Shown here piece by piece: positions 8,320 to 18,680 of a stretch of 43,544 nucleotides of DNA. The position numbers were made by a program, and so were the translations under genes. Numbering within the stretch: position 1 is the first letter of the stretch; each line of letters begins with the position of its first letter. Under the pieces are notes generated by a model. It was given only the letters and a program-made list of their open reading frames with translations. It searched no databases and was not told where the DNA came from. The stretch lies in assembly GCF_002006345.1 (NCBI RefSeq), contig NZ_LZZM01000192.1, forward strand, positions 1-43,544. The letters are read 5' to 3'. The DNA comes from Clostridium puniceum. Lineage in GTDB: Bacteria; Bacillota; Clostridia; Clostridiales; Clostridiaceae.

Positions 8320-9561
8320 TTATTGATGTGTTGGTTGATTTTTAGAGGTAAATACACTTGAAGATTTAGTACGGGTTATTCGGTTTAAAAGATTATTAGT
8401 AATTAAATAATAAATATACGCTAGTAAAAGTACAGTGCAGCTTGCAATTGTAATTCCAATAACACCAAATGAATGATATACAGAGGTACTTATCCATGAA
8501 CCAAGAGATCCACCTAAGTAATATCCAACCATGTAAAGAGAATTTAATCTACTATGATTTTGGAGACTAAGCTTATAAATCCTTCCTTGATTTAGGGACA
8601 TATTCATTCTCGAACCAACATCTAAAGTAAAGGTTATAAAAATTATAACTATAAGTTTAGACCAGCCTATACCTAAGATCAAAAACGAGACAAACATTAT
8701 AGCTAAAGCAAAAAGGTTCCATAAGCTTACACTTTTGCTGTTTGTAAGTTTTCCTGAAAATCCAGCTGCCAATGCGCCTGCTATACCTAAGAAACCAAAG
8801 AGTCCGACTATGGCACTTCCATAATTATAAGGAGAACCTTCTAAAATAAAGGACAATGAAACCCAAAAAATATTGAATGCACAAAATGCAGCAGCACCAA
8901 AAACTATTGTTTCTCTTAATACCTTCTCTCTTTTTAATAATGGAGGTAAGGATAATATGATATTTTTATATGAACTTTCTTTTTTTACATTATCATTAGG
9001 AAGAGAATAATATAAGTATACTGCAAAAATTAATAAAACTATTGCTGCAAATTCATGAACTCCTCTCCATCCAAGTAATTGACCAACAACGCCGCCTAAT
9101 ACTCTGCCTAATAAAACTCCAAGAAATACTCCGGTTAATAAGTGACTAACTATTACACCTCGCTTTTCTGATGAGATATTTGACGAAACAAATGGAATTA
9201 TAAGCTGTGCCGAAACACTGGAAAGTCCCATAAAAAATCCTACAATTACTATTAAATTAAAGGTAGAGACTAAAGTCATTAAATATAATAATACAGCTGA
9301 ACCAATAATACTTAAAATGATTAACAGTTTTCTACTATACCTATCTCCGAGTGGAACAATAAACAATAATCCCATTGTATAGCCTATCTGTATAGCTGTT
9401 ACAAGCTTACCAGATGATGAAGCAGATACAAAAAAATCATTGGAAATACTGGTTAATAAAACTTGGTCGTAGTACAAATTAGCTACTATAATTGCACAAA
9501 TAATGGATAAGATTAATAATAATTTGTTTGAAAAATTTTTGTTTTCTAAATGTCTATTCAT
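8320..9561 (-). CDS. MFS transporter, 12-span, drug-efflux-like
   Basis: A 413-residue membrane protein of the major facilitator superfamily with about 12 hydrophobic segments. The first is followed by NLYYDQVLL and then a GYTMGLLFIVPLGDRYSRK loop, the MFS signature between spans 2 and 3 (G-D-R-x-x-R/K). This pattern resembles the YnfM/YgaY-like branch of putative exporters. The ATG at 9561 was preferred over a GTG at 9567 because GAGGAAG is too close to the latter. It is divergent from an XRE-type regulator across a 183-bp gap, an arrangement usual for a regulator controlling its neighbouring exporter. The substrate is unknown. Confidence 0.85.
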   Translation of the reverse strand: MNRHLENKNFSNKLLLILSIICAIIVANLYYDQVLLTSISNDFFVSASSSGKLVTAIQIGYTMGLLFIVPLGDRYSRKLLIILSIIGSAVLLYLMTLVSTFNLIVIVGFFMGLSSVSAQLIIPFVSSNISSEKRGVIVSHLLTGVFLGVLLGRVLGGVVGQLLGWRGVHEFAAIVLLIFAVYLYYSLPNDNVKKESSYKNIILSLPPLLKREKVLRETIVFGAAAFCAFNIFWVSLSFILEGSPYNYGSAIVGLFGFLGIAGALAAGFSGKLTNSKSVSLWNLFALAIMFVSFLILGIGWSKLIVIIFITFTLDVGSRMNMSLNQGRIYKLSLQNHSRLNSLYMVGYYLGGSLGSWISTSVYHSFGVIGITIASCTVLLLAYIYYLITNNLLNRITRTKSSSVFTSKNQPTHQ

Positions 9562-9744
9562 TTTCACATCTTCCTCTCTATATGTTATGAAAATAGTGTA
9601 TAATGAAAGTATTATTTTAAATAGAAGCTAAGTTATCATATGATTAATAATACTATATTTAGTAGATGTGAAGTGATTCATAAAAGGACTTTGTAAATTA
9701 CATGTATTATCATTAATAATTAAATATAAATAGGAGAGATGGTA
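9562..9744. promoter_or_regulatory. Divergent control region between MFS and XRE genes
   Basis: This spacer must hold both promoters. An inverted repeat AGTATTATT (9608-9616) and AATAATACT (9646-9654) flanks its centre and is a possible regulator site. Promoter boxes are too AT-rich to call with confidence. Confidence 0.3.
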
Positions 9745-10563
9745 ATGATATCTAAAAATAAGGAACTTGGGTTATTTTTAAAAAAGAAAAGGTCCACATT
9801 AAGGCCAGAACAATTTGGACTCAAATTTGATAAAAAAAGAAGAGTGAAAGGGCTAAAGAGAGAAGAAGTTGCTGATTTAGCAGGAGTAAGTATTGACTGG
9901 TATGTGCGCATTGAACAAGGACAAAATGTTAATCCATCAATAGATGTGTTACTCTCTTTGAGTAGAGTCCTACAATTAAATAATGAAGAAAAACGATATT
10001 TATTTAATTTGTCAGATAAAAAATTACCTATGGAAGACGTTACTACTGCTAATATTTCGAATACATTACAAAAATTCTTAGATAATCAAAATCCTAGTAT
10101 AGCTTATGTTACTGATAGCAAATTAACAATAATTGGATGGAATGAAATAGCTCTAAAAGTTTATGGTAATTATGAAGAAATGAATGAAAAAGAAAGAAAT
10201 TCTGTTTGGAGAGCTTTTAATGATAATTATCTAAAGGAACTATTAGATAATTGGGAGGGACATTCTAAATTGCGTGTTGAACAATTGAGAGCAAATTACA
10301 GCTATTATGAGACTGATAATACAATAAATGAGATTATAAATGAATTGAATGAAAAAAATTCTCTATTTAACAAATGGTGGAGTAATCAAGGTATTATGGG
10401 AACACCAGAGGGGCAAAAACTTTTACATCATCCTTTAGTAGGAGACTTATACTTAAGCTATATTTCATTTAAGTCTACAGAAATAGAGGGGGCAAATATA
10501 ACCATTCAAATGCCCATAGATGATTATACAAAAAATAAATTAGAGCAACTTACGTTAGCATAA
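9745..10563 (+). CDS. XRE-family regulator with MmyB-like ligand-binding domain
   Basis: A 272-residue DNA-binding protein. Residues about 5-80 form a helix-turn-helix (KREEVADLAGVSIDWYVRIE-Q) of the type found with the MLTR/MmyB ligand domain. The remainder (about 95-270) matches that domain in layout: TDSKLTIIGWNEIA, an NSVWRAF segment and an HPLVGDLYLSY motif. In this family the C-terminal domain is proposed to bind a small hydrophobic ligand and release the DNA. The ATG at 9745 was chosen over one at 9739, which abuts the AGGAGA at 9732-9737. Divergence from the MFS gene suggests local repression of that exporter. Confidence 0.85.
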   Translation: MISKNKELGLFLKKKRSTLRPEQFGLKFDKKRRVKGLKREEVADLAGVSIDWYVRIEQGQNVNPSIDVLLSLSRVLQLNNEEKRYLFNLSDKKLPMEDVTTANISNTLQKFLDNQNPSIAYVTDSKLTIIGWNEIALKVYGNYEEMNEKERNSVWRAFNDNYLKELLDNWEGHSKLRVEQLRANYSYYETDNTINEIINELNEKNSLFNKWWSNQGIMGTPEGQKLLHHPLVGDLYLSYISFKSTEIEGANITIQMPIDDYTKNKLEQLTLA

Positions 10564-10570
10564 ATTAATA

Positions 10571-10838
10571 CTGTTTGAAGCTGTATATAAGGCGAAGAAT
10601 TATATACATCAATACAGTCTAAAGGCCAATGTTAGGGGTTAGCATTATTAATAACCATCCTTTCTTAGATGAAAACAAGAGAATAGAAATTTTAGCAATG
10701 ATGGTGTTTCTAGATATAAACTGAATTGAACTAGTCTGTAGGGAGGAAGATATTATATATCTTGGATTAGTAGTTGCATCAGGAGAATATGATACTTAAT
10801 ATGTGAAAAGATGGATTATTACTTTTAGTAATAAATAG
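10571..10838 (+). pseudogene. Remnant of a Doc (death-on-curing, Fic-fold) toxin gene
   Basis: A degraded stretch whose main frame reads NNHPFLDENKRIEILAMMVF, then IN, stop, IELVC, later LGLVVASGEYDT, stop, YVKRWII, ending with a TAG at 10836-10838. HPF-x-D-x-NKR is the catalytic motif of Doc/Fic proteins, and the order of the flanking segments matches the C-terminal half of Doc toxins. Upstream, a second frame (LFEAVYKAKNYIHQYSLKAN) resembles the middle of the same family, so a frameshift separates the parts. There are at least two stops and no start, and no antitoxin gene is present. It cannot make a working toxin. Confidence 0.7.
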
Positions 10839-10840
10839 AG

Positions 10841-10920
10841 ATGAATTTTATTAGTGGATTTCGAAGGTTCTGCTTCGCCTCCACCATGAAACCCTCGACG
10901 GTAATGTCGAGGGTCTTTCT
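10841..10920 (+). ncRNA. Repeated structured element, copy 2
   Basis: Outer stem GTGGA (10854-10858) with TCCAC (10880-10884); inner stem CGAAG (10862-10866) with CTTCG (10873-10877), here fully Watson-Crick. The conserved CCATGAAACCC follows. A hairpin then pairs CCCTCGAC (10892-10899) with GTCGAGGG (10906-10913) and is followed by TCTTTCT. It lies just after the Doc relic and about 250 bp before a glycosidase gene. Compared with copy 1 the inner stem differs at one pair (G-T becomes G-C) and the terminator stem differs completely, while the GATGAA-TTTATT lead-in is kept. Confidence 0.45.
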
Positions 10921-10940
10921 ATTCACTATAAGTTTAGAAT

Positions 10941-10992
10941 AATTCTAATCGTCAAATAATTGACGATTACAAAAGACCGCTCTATTAGAATT
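10941..10992. repeat. Nested inverted repeats in the leader of the PTS locus
   Basis: An inner hairpin AATCGTCAA (10947-10955), loop ATAA, TTGACGATT (10960-10968) has a perfect 9-bp stem. Around it lie AATTCTAAT (10941-10949) and ATTAGAATT (10984-10992), also exactly complementary. There is no T-run after it, so it is not an intrinsic terminator. It may be a protein-binding site or a relic of a mobile-element end. Confidence 0.4.
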
Positions 10993-11110
10993 GGATTAAT
11001 ATGAAAAATTCCACCATGTCTATGATGATTATCAGTCTTTCATATTAAAACTCAAAATCTATTTCGAAGAAATATAATTAATAATGTTTAGAAAAAAGAA
11101 AATAAAAAAC

Positions 11111-11142
11111 CGGTTTACTTTTAAATAAAACCGTGTTATTAT
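11111..11142 (+). promoter_or_regulatory. Promoter with overlapping palindrome upstream of the first glycosidase
   Basis: A -35 box TTTACT (11114-11119) and a -10 box TATTAT (11137-11142) are separated by 17 bp. An imperfect 23-bp palindrome, CGGTTT at 11111-11116 with AAACCG at 11128-11133 (9 of 11 half-site positions match), covers the -35 and most of the spacer. It is a good candidate operator for the GntR regulator at 12888-13607. RBS AAAGGAG lies just before the ATG at 11171. Confidence 0.55.
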
Positions 11143-11170
11143 AATAAAAAAGGAAAGGAGTAAATTATTT

Positions 11171-12541
11171 ATGGAAAAAGATTTTTTATGGGGCAATTCT
11201 GTTTCCAGCATGCAAACAGAAGGTGCATGGAATGAGGGCGGTAAAGGCTTATCAGTTTATGATGTTATAGAAGAAACAACTACTACTTCAGATTGGAAAC
11301 AAGGTATTGATTCTTATCATAGATATAAAGAAGATTTTGATTTAATGGCAGAACAAGGCATGAATTGTTATCGCTTTCAAATATCTTGGAGTAGAGTTAA
11401 TCCATTAGGTGATGGAGACTTTAATGAAGAAGGAATCAAATTTTATCATGAATTTATTGATGAACTATTAAAAAGGGATATAAAACCAATGATATGTTTA
11501 TATCATTTTGACATGCCACTTAATTTATCAAAAAAATATAATGGTTTTTTAAGTAAAGAAGTTGTTAAAGCTTTTTATAATTTTTCAAAGAGAATGATAG
11601 ATGAATACGCAGATAACGTTAATTTATGGATAACCTTTAACGAACAAAATTTCTCATTTATGGATGATGAACATTCTTTTGGGATGGCAGGATGCTTAGA
11701 TAAAAATTATGATATAAATAAAATTTATCAAATAGGACACAATATGATAATTGCACATGCACTGGTAGCAAATTATATTCATGAAAATACTAAATGTAAA
11801 ATAGGAGGAATGATTGCATACCAAAAAGTATATCCAGCAACATCTCATCCAAAAGATATCTTATTAGCAGAGCAAATTGATAATTTCTATAATCAAAATA
11901 TAGTGAATTTATTGGTAAATGGGAAATATTTACCAATAGTAAAACAATATATGAAAAATTTAAAAGTAAACATAGATGATTTTGATGAAGAACAGAAAAT
12001 TATTTCTAAAGTTAAAAGCGATTTTATAGCTTTTAGTTATTATCAATCTATGACTGTATCACATGAGAAAATAACAAAAAATATGTGGATAAATGATTAC
12101 TTGAAATATGCACATGTGAAAAATCCATATTTAAAATCTACTGAGTGGGAATGGGAAATAGATTCATTAGCATTTAGAGGAGTAATTACTGAATTATATA
12201 ATAGATATAGAATTCCTATATTTCCAATAGAAAACGGAATAGGAGTTAGAGAAGATATAAGTGATGATAACGAATTTATTGAAGACGATTATAGAATTGA
12301 ATATCATAAAGATCATATTAAGGCTTTAAAAGATGCTATTGAAATTGATGGTTCTGATGTACTTGGATATTTAGGATGGGGATTAATAGATATTCCTAGT
12401 TCAAGCGGAGATGTTGAAAAAAGATATGGAACTGTGTTTGTTAACAGATCAAATCATGATTTAAAGGACTTACGTAGAATCCCTAAAAAGAGCTTTTATT
12501 GGTTGAAAGATGTTATAAAAAGTAATGGAGAAAATATATAG
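11171..12541 (+). CDS. 6-phospho-beta-glucosidase, GH1 family (first copy)
   Basis: A 456-residue cytoplasmic GH1 enzyme that should cleave PTS-imported beta-glucoside-6-phosphates to glucose-6-phosphate and an aglycone or sugar. The acid/base glutamate is E158 in TFNEQN and the nucleophile E354 in PIENGIG. The S-x(n)-K-x-Y phosphate-binding motif is present as SSSGDVEKRYG (about 410-420), supporting a phosphorylated substrate. TFNEQN replaces the more usual TFNEIN, as in the second copy at 16623. It lies upstream of the GntR gene and apart from the PTS genes, but behind its own palindrome-bearing promoter. The sequence does not separate cellobiose from aryl-glucoside use. Confidence 0.92.
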   Translation: MEKDFLWGNSVSSMQTEGAWNEGGKGLSVYDVIEETTTTSDWKQGIDSYHRYKEDFDLMAEQGMNCYRFQISWSRVNPLGDGDFNEEGIKFYHEFIDELLKRDIKPMICLYHFDMPLNLSKKYNGFLSKEVVKAFYNFSKRMIDEYADNVNLWITFNEQNFSFMDDEHSFGMAGCLDKNYDINKIYQIGHNMIIAHALVANYIHENTKCKIGGMIAYQKVYPATSHPKDILLAEQIDNFYNQNIVNLLVNGKYLPIVKQYMKNLKVNIDDFDEEQKIISKVKSDFIAFSYYQSMTVSHEKITKNMWINDYLKYAHVKNPYLKSTEWEWEIDSLAFRGVITELYNRYRIPIFPIENGIGVREDISDDNEFIEDDYRIEYHKDHIKALKDAIEIDGSDVLGYLGWGLIDIPSSSGDVEKRYGTVFVNRSNHDLKDLRRIPKKSFYWLKDVIKSNGENI

Positions 12542-12887
12542 GAAGAGAAATAAAATATATTGTAACTACAGGGGAGTCTTTTAGTTAGTAATATTTTTTA
12601 AAGTTCCAGCATAAGTTTTCCAGAACAAATTACTGATAATATTACTAATGCCTGCACTTATAGACTATACATAATTGCAGAATTATTAATTTTCATTTCA
12701 TTGATGTGTCTATTTATTATATTTGGTATTGATAAACCATTTATTGTAAATTACAGATGAACAAGCGTATTATTTAGAGAATTATTGATAAATTCTTAAG
12801 GAAAGCCTAAAATAATAATTGAATTATGGCTTGATAGTAATTTGCTATTTTTTAATTATTATTATTATGGATGTGAGGTTTGATATT
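12542..12887. other. Intergenic region between glycosidase and GntR genes
   Basis: No gene, clear hairpin or promoter is seen. The stretch is very AT-rich. A short frame TDEQAYYLENY ending in two stops, near 12758-12796, may be debris of a decayed gene. The upstream ATG in frame with GntR at 12819 lacks a ribosome-binding site and would add a hydrophobic run, so it is treated as non-coding. Confidence 0.35.
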
Positions 12888-13607
12888 ATGACTGCAAAAT
12901 ACGAAATTATTGCTGATAAGATTAGAAAGAGAATTATTGATGAAACATATAAATCAGATGAGTATCTTCCTAATCAAGAAACATTAATGAATGAATTTAA
13001 GGTATCACGAACTACTTTAAATAAGGCTATTACAGTTTTAAATATGGAAGGCTTGGTTTATTCGAAACGTGGTGCAGGAACTAAAATTATGAATAGAAAT
13101 TTCTGGTTTACCAATGAAAACACAAACAAGCACTACAAGGGACTTGCAGCTCAGATGAAAAAAGCTAATAGGAATTTAGTAAATGAAATTATTGAATTTA
13201 ATGTGGAATTGTCGGATGCAATTATTCAAGATAAACTCAAATTAAAGGATAAATCACCCGTTTATAAAATAGTGAGGCTGAGAGTATTAGATTCAGAACC
13301 ATACATACTAGAGCATACATATATTCCAGTTCATCTTGTTCCTGGACTAACTGAAGAACAATGCAAAAAATCTATTTTTGAATATATGAGAAATGTATTA
13401 AACATCCAGGTTTCTGGTTCATTTAAGTATTTTCGTGCAGATATTCCTGATAACTACGATATTAAATATTTAAACTGTTCTAAAAATCATCCTATTTTTG
13501 AATTAGAAGAAACGAATTTTACTTTGGATGGAGAACCTATTGAATATACAAGATCAAGGAATAGATATGATACTAGAGGATATTCACTACGAGAAGTTAA
13601 GTTTTAA
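12888..13607 (+). CDS. GntR-family repressor with UTRA sugar-sensing domain
   Basis: A 239-residue transcription regulator. Residues about 3-70 are the winged helix of the GntR type (YEIIADKIRKRIIDETYKSD, then SRTTLNKAI and YSKRGAGTKI). Residues about 85-235 are a UTRA domain (PVYKIVRLRVLD, EHTYIPVHLVPGL, FELEETNF, PIEYTRSRNRYDTRGY), which senses phosphorylated sugars in the HutC/TreR/GmuR branch. The ATG at 12888 with GTGAGG upstream is chosen. Inside a beta-glucoside PTS locus it most likely represses these genes until a sugar phosphate binds, and the palindrome at 11111-11133 is a candidate site. Confidence 0.88.
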   Translation: MTAKYEIIADKIRKRIIDETYKSDEYLPNQETLMNEFKVSRTTLNKAITVLNMEGLVYSKRGAGTKIMNRNFWFTNENTNKHYKGLAAQMKKANRNLVNEIIEFNVELSDAIIQDKLKLKDKSPVYKIVRLRVLDSEPYILEHTYIPVHLVPGLTEEQCKKSIFEYMRNVLNIQVSGSFKYFRADIPDNYDIKYLNCSKNHPIFELEETNFTLDGEPIEYTRSRNRYDTRGYSLREVKF

Positions 13608-13646
13608 AGAAGAATTAAGTACTATTTGCTATCATAAAAAATAGGC

Positions 13647-13939
13647 ATGATTTTCAAGAAAAATAGAGGACTAAATATTAATAGTGAACAAATTGTAATG
13701 AATATAATAATTCAATCTTGTAGAGAAAGGAGGGATGAACATGAAGATTTAAGTAAGGCTAATGGAAGTGATTTTACTAGTGATCATGAACTTCTACAAA
13801 AATCAAGCTCAGCGATTGGGAAAAAACATGGAGTTCAAGTATCACTTATTTAGAAGGAGGTTTTAGGAGAAAAACAGAAATTTATGCATTATTTGTACAA
13901 GCATAAGACCATTTTATGACAGCTATTACTAAAAAATAA
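13647..13939 (+). pseudogene. Dead PTS EIIA (lactose/cellobiose type)
   Basis: The reading frame from 13647 gives RGLNINSEQIVMNIIIQSCR, then SSSAIGKKHGVQVSLI, and stops at 13851-13853. The sequence beyond still reads as EIIA: KEVLGEK in the same frame, then, after a frameshift near 13880, ALFVQA, stop, DHFMTAITKK, ending at 13939. The catalytic segment of the family is VHAQDH. Here the active histidine codon has become CAA (Gln) and the next glutamine codon has become TAA. The gene is therefore inactive by several independent lesions. An intact EIIA follows at 14127. Confidence 0.8.
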
Positions 13940-14126
13940 TAGTAAAAATCATTAAAGCATCTTAGTAAACGTTATCTCTAATGAACTTAGGATTAATTTA
14001 AATATTATATATGTGTTTTAAGATGACGTTTAATAAAAAAATAGAAGAGTATTTCGAATGGGAGGGGCTTTATAAAATGGTATAAAGAAAAAATACCTTG
14101 AAAGACATGAAATGGAGGCAATCAAA

Positions 14127-14447
14127 ATGGAAGAATTAGAAATGGCAATAATGAATATAATAATTAACGCTGGAGACTGTAAAAATCACGTTTATACGGC
14201 TCTTAACAATGCAAATGAAGGGAATTATGAAGAAGCTGATAAAGAAATGCAGATAGCAAATGATGCATTGGCAAAAGCTCATGATGGACAAACAATATTT
14301 CTTCATAAAGAAGCGAATGGTGAAAAAATTGATATGTCAGTTTTATTTGTACATGCACAGGATCATTTAATGACAGCCATATCAGAAAAGAATTTAATTG
14401 AACAAATAATTGAATTAAGAAAAGTTGTGAACACTTTAGTTAAATAA
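14127..14447 (+). CDS. PTS EIIA component, lactose/cellobiose family
   Basis: A 106-residue cytoplasmic phosphocarrier. It accepts phosphate from HPr on a histidine and passes it to EIIB. The family pattern MAIMNIIINAGDCKNHVYTA starts the protein, and the phosphorylated histidine is H76 in FVHAQDHLMTAI, intact here unlike in the dead copy upstream. It is an all-helical trimer in characterised relatives. The ATG at 14127 was chosen because GGAGG at 14114-14118 precedes it; an earlier ATG at 14112 overlaps that RBS. It is followed 80 bp later by EIIB. Confidence 0.93.
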   Translation: MEELEMAIMNIIINAGDCKNHVYTALNNANEGNYEEADKEMQIANDALAKAHDGQTIFLHKEANGEKIDMSVLFVHAQDHLMTAISEKNLIEQIIELRKVVNTLVK

Positions 14448-14527
14448 TAAGGAAAAATATAAAAATTTAAAAATTAACAATATATTAAAAGTTTTTTATA
14501 GAATAAATATTTAAGGAGGAATAAATT

Positions 14528-14836
14528 ATGATAACAATTAGATTATTTTGTGCAGCAGGAATGTCGACAAGCCTTTTGGTTAGTAAAATGAGGGAAGTAG
14601 CTAAAGAAAAAGGAATCGAAGCAGATATTGAAGCATTTCCAGAAGGACAAATGGATAAACATCTAGATAATGTAGATGTTGCATTGCTTGGACCACAAGT
14701 TGGATATACCTTAGCTAAATCAAAGAAAATATGTGATCCCAAAGGAATTCCAGTTGATGTAATCCCAATGGTTGATTATGGATTAATGAATGGAAAAAAA
14801 GTATTAGATTTTGCGTTAAAGTTATCTGGAAAGTAA
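14528..14836 (+). CDS. PTS EIIB component, lactose/cellobiose family
   Basis: A 102-residue cytoplasmic protein. The phosphorylated cysteine is C8 in [11 protein letters not shown], the P-loop-like motif of the family. [15 protein letters not shown] and [19 protein letters not shown] follow, as in CelA/ChbB proteins. It receives phosphate from EIIA and transfers it to the sugar bound by EIIC. RBS AAGGAGG is directly upstream. It belongs with EIIA before it and EIIC 191 bp after it; that long gap shows no gene. Confidence 0.95.
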   Translation: MITIRLFCAAGMSTSLLVSKMREVAKEKGIEADIEAFPEGQMDKHLDNVDVALLGPQVGYTLAKSKKICDPKGIPVDVIPMVDYGLMNGKKVLDFALKLSGK

Positions 14837-15027
14837 AAGGTCAATTTAATGTTTACTATAAAAAACAAATTCCTAAAAGGTTATAATCCGCTTTCAAAAA
14901 ATTAAAACCAAGTAGGAATCGTTATAATTTAATAATGATAAAATAACAAATATGTTTATTTATTATTTCCATAATTTATTATACCATAAAATATCTATAA
15001 ATTAATTATGTTTAAGGAGGAATTATT

Positions 15028-16359
15028 ATGGCAGCATTAGGAAATTATTTAAATGAGAAATTAATACCAGCAGTTATGAAATTTGTTACACTAAAAGGTG
15101 TAATTGCATTAAAAGACGGTCTGATGTTTACGTTACCATTAACTTTAATAGGATCAATATTTTTATTACTTTCTTCATTACCAATACCAGCTTTAAATAA
15201 ATGGCTTGCCAGTTCATTTGGAGAAGGCTGGGCAGAACCATTATTGCAAGTTTTTGGATCTACTTTTGGAATTCTTGCTTTGATGGCAACCGTTGGAATA
15301 GCGTACACTTATGCAAAGAATGAAGAACATGAACCTTTATCAGCAGGAGTAATATCATTCGTTGTATTTCTAATAACCACAAATGGTTATGTTATAACTC
15401 CAGGAGGAGAAAAAGTAGGAGATGTTATTTCTAAAGCTTGGACTGGTGGAAAAGGTATGATCACGGCTATTATAATTGGATTGGTAGTAGGTGCAGTTTA
15501 TTCATGGTTTTTAGAAAAAAATATTAAAATTAAAATGCCGGCTGGTGTGCCAGAAGGTGTTGCTAACTCTTTTGCAGCTTTAATACCAGGAGCTGTTATT
15601 ATAACAGGTGCAACCGTAGTTTATATAATATTTAGATACGGATTTAATACAACTCTTATTGAGTGGATATATAAAATAATTCAAATACCTTTACAAGGTT
15701 TAACTGATTCATTTGGAGGAGTTATTGTTATCACGTTTGTAATGCCTTTTTTATGGTGGTTTGGAGTACATGGAGCTATGATTACCGGTGGAATAGTTGG
15801 ACCGGTATTATTGTCAAATACAATGGATAATCAAGCTATAATAGATAGTGGAAGAGCTCTTACAATCCAAAACGGAGCACATATAGTAACACAACAATTT
15901 CTAGATAATTTTGCAAATATGACAGGAACAGGAATTACTATGGGATTTGTAATGTGTATGCTATTTTTAGCAAAATCAGCACAATTTAAGGAACTTGGAA
16001 AATTATCTATAATTCCAGGAGTGTTTAATATAAATGAACCCGTTGCTTTTGGTGTACCTGTTGTAATGAATCCATTTATGGCAATACCATATATATTTAC
16101 ACCAGTTATAACAGGAATTCTTACTTATTTTTCAATTGCAACAGGATTAGTACCACCGTTTGGTGGAGTGATGGTTCCTTGGACAACACCACCAATAATA
16201 TCAGGCTTCTTAGTTGGAGGTGTGAGAACAGCAATTTTACAAGCAGTAATTATAGTGCTTTCATTCTTTATATATCTTCCATTCTTTAAAAAGCTAGATA
16301 GTATTAATTTTAAGAAAGAACTGGATGCACAAGCAGGGCAAGATGACAAAACTAATTAA
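15028..16359 (+). CDS. PTS EIIC component, cellobiose/beta-glucoside permease
   Basis: A 443-residue membrane permease of the lactose/cellobiose (CelB/LacE) family with about ten hydrophobic segments. The family-specific stretch GVFNINEPVAFGVPVVMNPF (about residue 330) is present; its glutamate and asparagine region lines the sugar site. The N-terminal IALKDGLMFTLPLTLIGSIF segment is also typical. RBS AAGGAGG precedes the ATG. With the separate EIIA and EIIB it makes a complete transporter. Both flanking glycosidases are GH1 phospho-beta-glucosidases, so a beta-glucoside such as cellobiose or gentiobiose is the likely substrate. Confidence 0.93.
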   Translation: MAALGNYLNEKLIPAVMKFVTLKGVIALKDGLMFTLPLTLIGSIFLLLSSLPIPALNKWLASSFGEGWAEPLLQVFGSTFGILALMATVGIAYTYAKNEEHEPLSAGVISFVVFLITTNGYVITPGGEKVGDVISKAWTGGKGMITAIIIGLVVGAVYSWFLEKNIKIKMPAGVPEGVANSFAALIPGAVIITGATVVYIIFRYGFNTTLIEWIYKIIQIPLQGLTDSFGGVIVITFVMPFLWWFGVHGAMITGGIVGPVLLSNTMDNQAIIDSGRALTIQNGAHIVTQQFLDNFANMTGTGITMGFVMCMLFLAKSAQFKELGKLSIIPGVFNINEPVAFGVPVVMNPFMAIPYIFTPVITGILTYFSIATGLVPPFGGVMVPWTTPPIISGFLVGGVRTAILQAVIIVLSFFIYLPFFKKLDSINFKKELDAQAGQDDKTN

Positions 16360-16470
16360 TTTTTAATATAATTTTAAATAGAAAAGTATATGATTAAAAT
16401 ATTTAAACATAAAGCTTTATTATTAAATATTAATAAAACAATGAATTAAAGATTTTAAGAGAAGACATAA

Positions 16471-16536
16471 TATATATGCTGCAAAATGATTTTTGTATAG
16501 CATTTATAGCTTATATTTCAAATTGCAGCATATATA
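16471..16536. repeat. Long inverted repeat between EIIC and second glycosidase
   Basis: TATATATGCTGCAA at 16471-16484 is exactly complementary to TTGCAGCATATATA at 16523-16536. A weaker inner stem (TATAGC with GCTTATA) lies inside. The long stem could attenuate the operon between the permease and the downstream glycosidase or stabilise the upstream message. No T-run follows, so it is not a standard terminator. A small mobile-element remnant is also possible. Confidence 0.5.
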
Positions 16537-16607
16537 AGTTTATTCATAAAGTAGAAAAATAAATGCGGCTAAAATATAAAATTGATTGAAAAAATGATAT
16601 TGTATAA

Positions 16608-17990
<1,383 letters not shown>

Positions 17991-18120
17991 TTATCTAAAG
18001 TCCTCATAAATATAAAAATAGAACTTTGAGAAGAGTTTTATGGTATAGATGATTCTATATTAAAGACACTATTTTATATGTAAAAAATATTTTTTATATA
18101 TAACTAGGTCGTTGAAAGAT

Positions 18121-18212
18121 GAAAATCATTAATTTGGTGGATTTTAAAGGGCACGCATCACCTCCACCATGAAACCCACGAAAATCTAAAGTTTGGATTT
18201 TCGTGTTTTTTT
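18121..18212 (+). ncRNA. Repeated structured element, copy 3
   Basis: Outer stem GGTGGA (18136-18141) with TCCACC (18163-18168) is fully paired, so the T-G wobble of copy 1 is T-A here. The inner stem seen in copies 1 and 2 is largely lost (TAAAG against CATCA). The conserved CCATGAAACCC follows. Then a hairpin CACGAAAATC (18177-18186) with GATTTTCGTG (18196-18205) is followed by seven T. It lies 130 bp after the second glycosidase and could end that operon. Confidence 0.45.
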
Positions 18213-18303
18213 ATTTTATAATTATAAATAAAATATTAAAAGGTATATATGTTTAGGATATAATATATAAAATTGAGATATTTTATATTAAAACAATATG
18301 TAA

Positions 18304-18651
<348 letters not shown>

Positions 18652-18680
18652 ATACAATATATTAGAAGGGTGAAAAATAA

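Noticed and set aside
13964..13977. AGTAAACGTTATCT as a catabolite-repression (cre) site before EIIA
   Set aside because: It matches the centre of the consensus but misses conserved positions at both ends; expected by chance in this composition.
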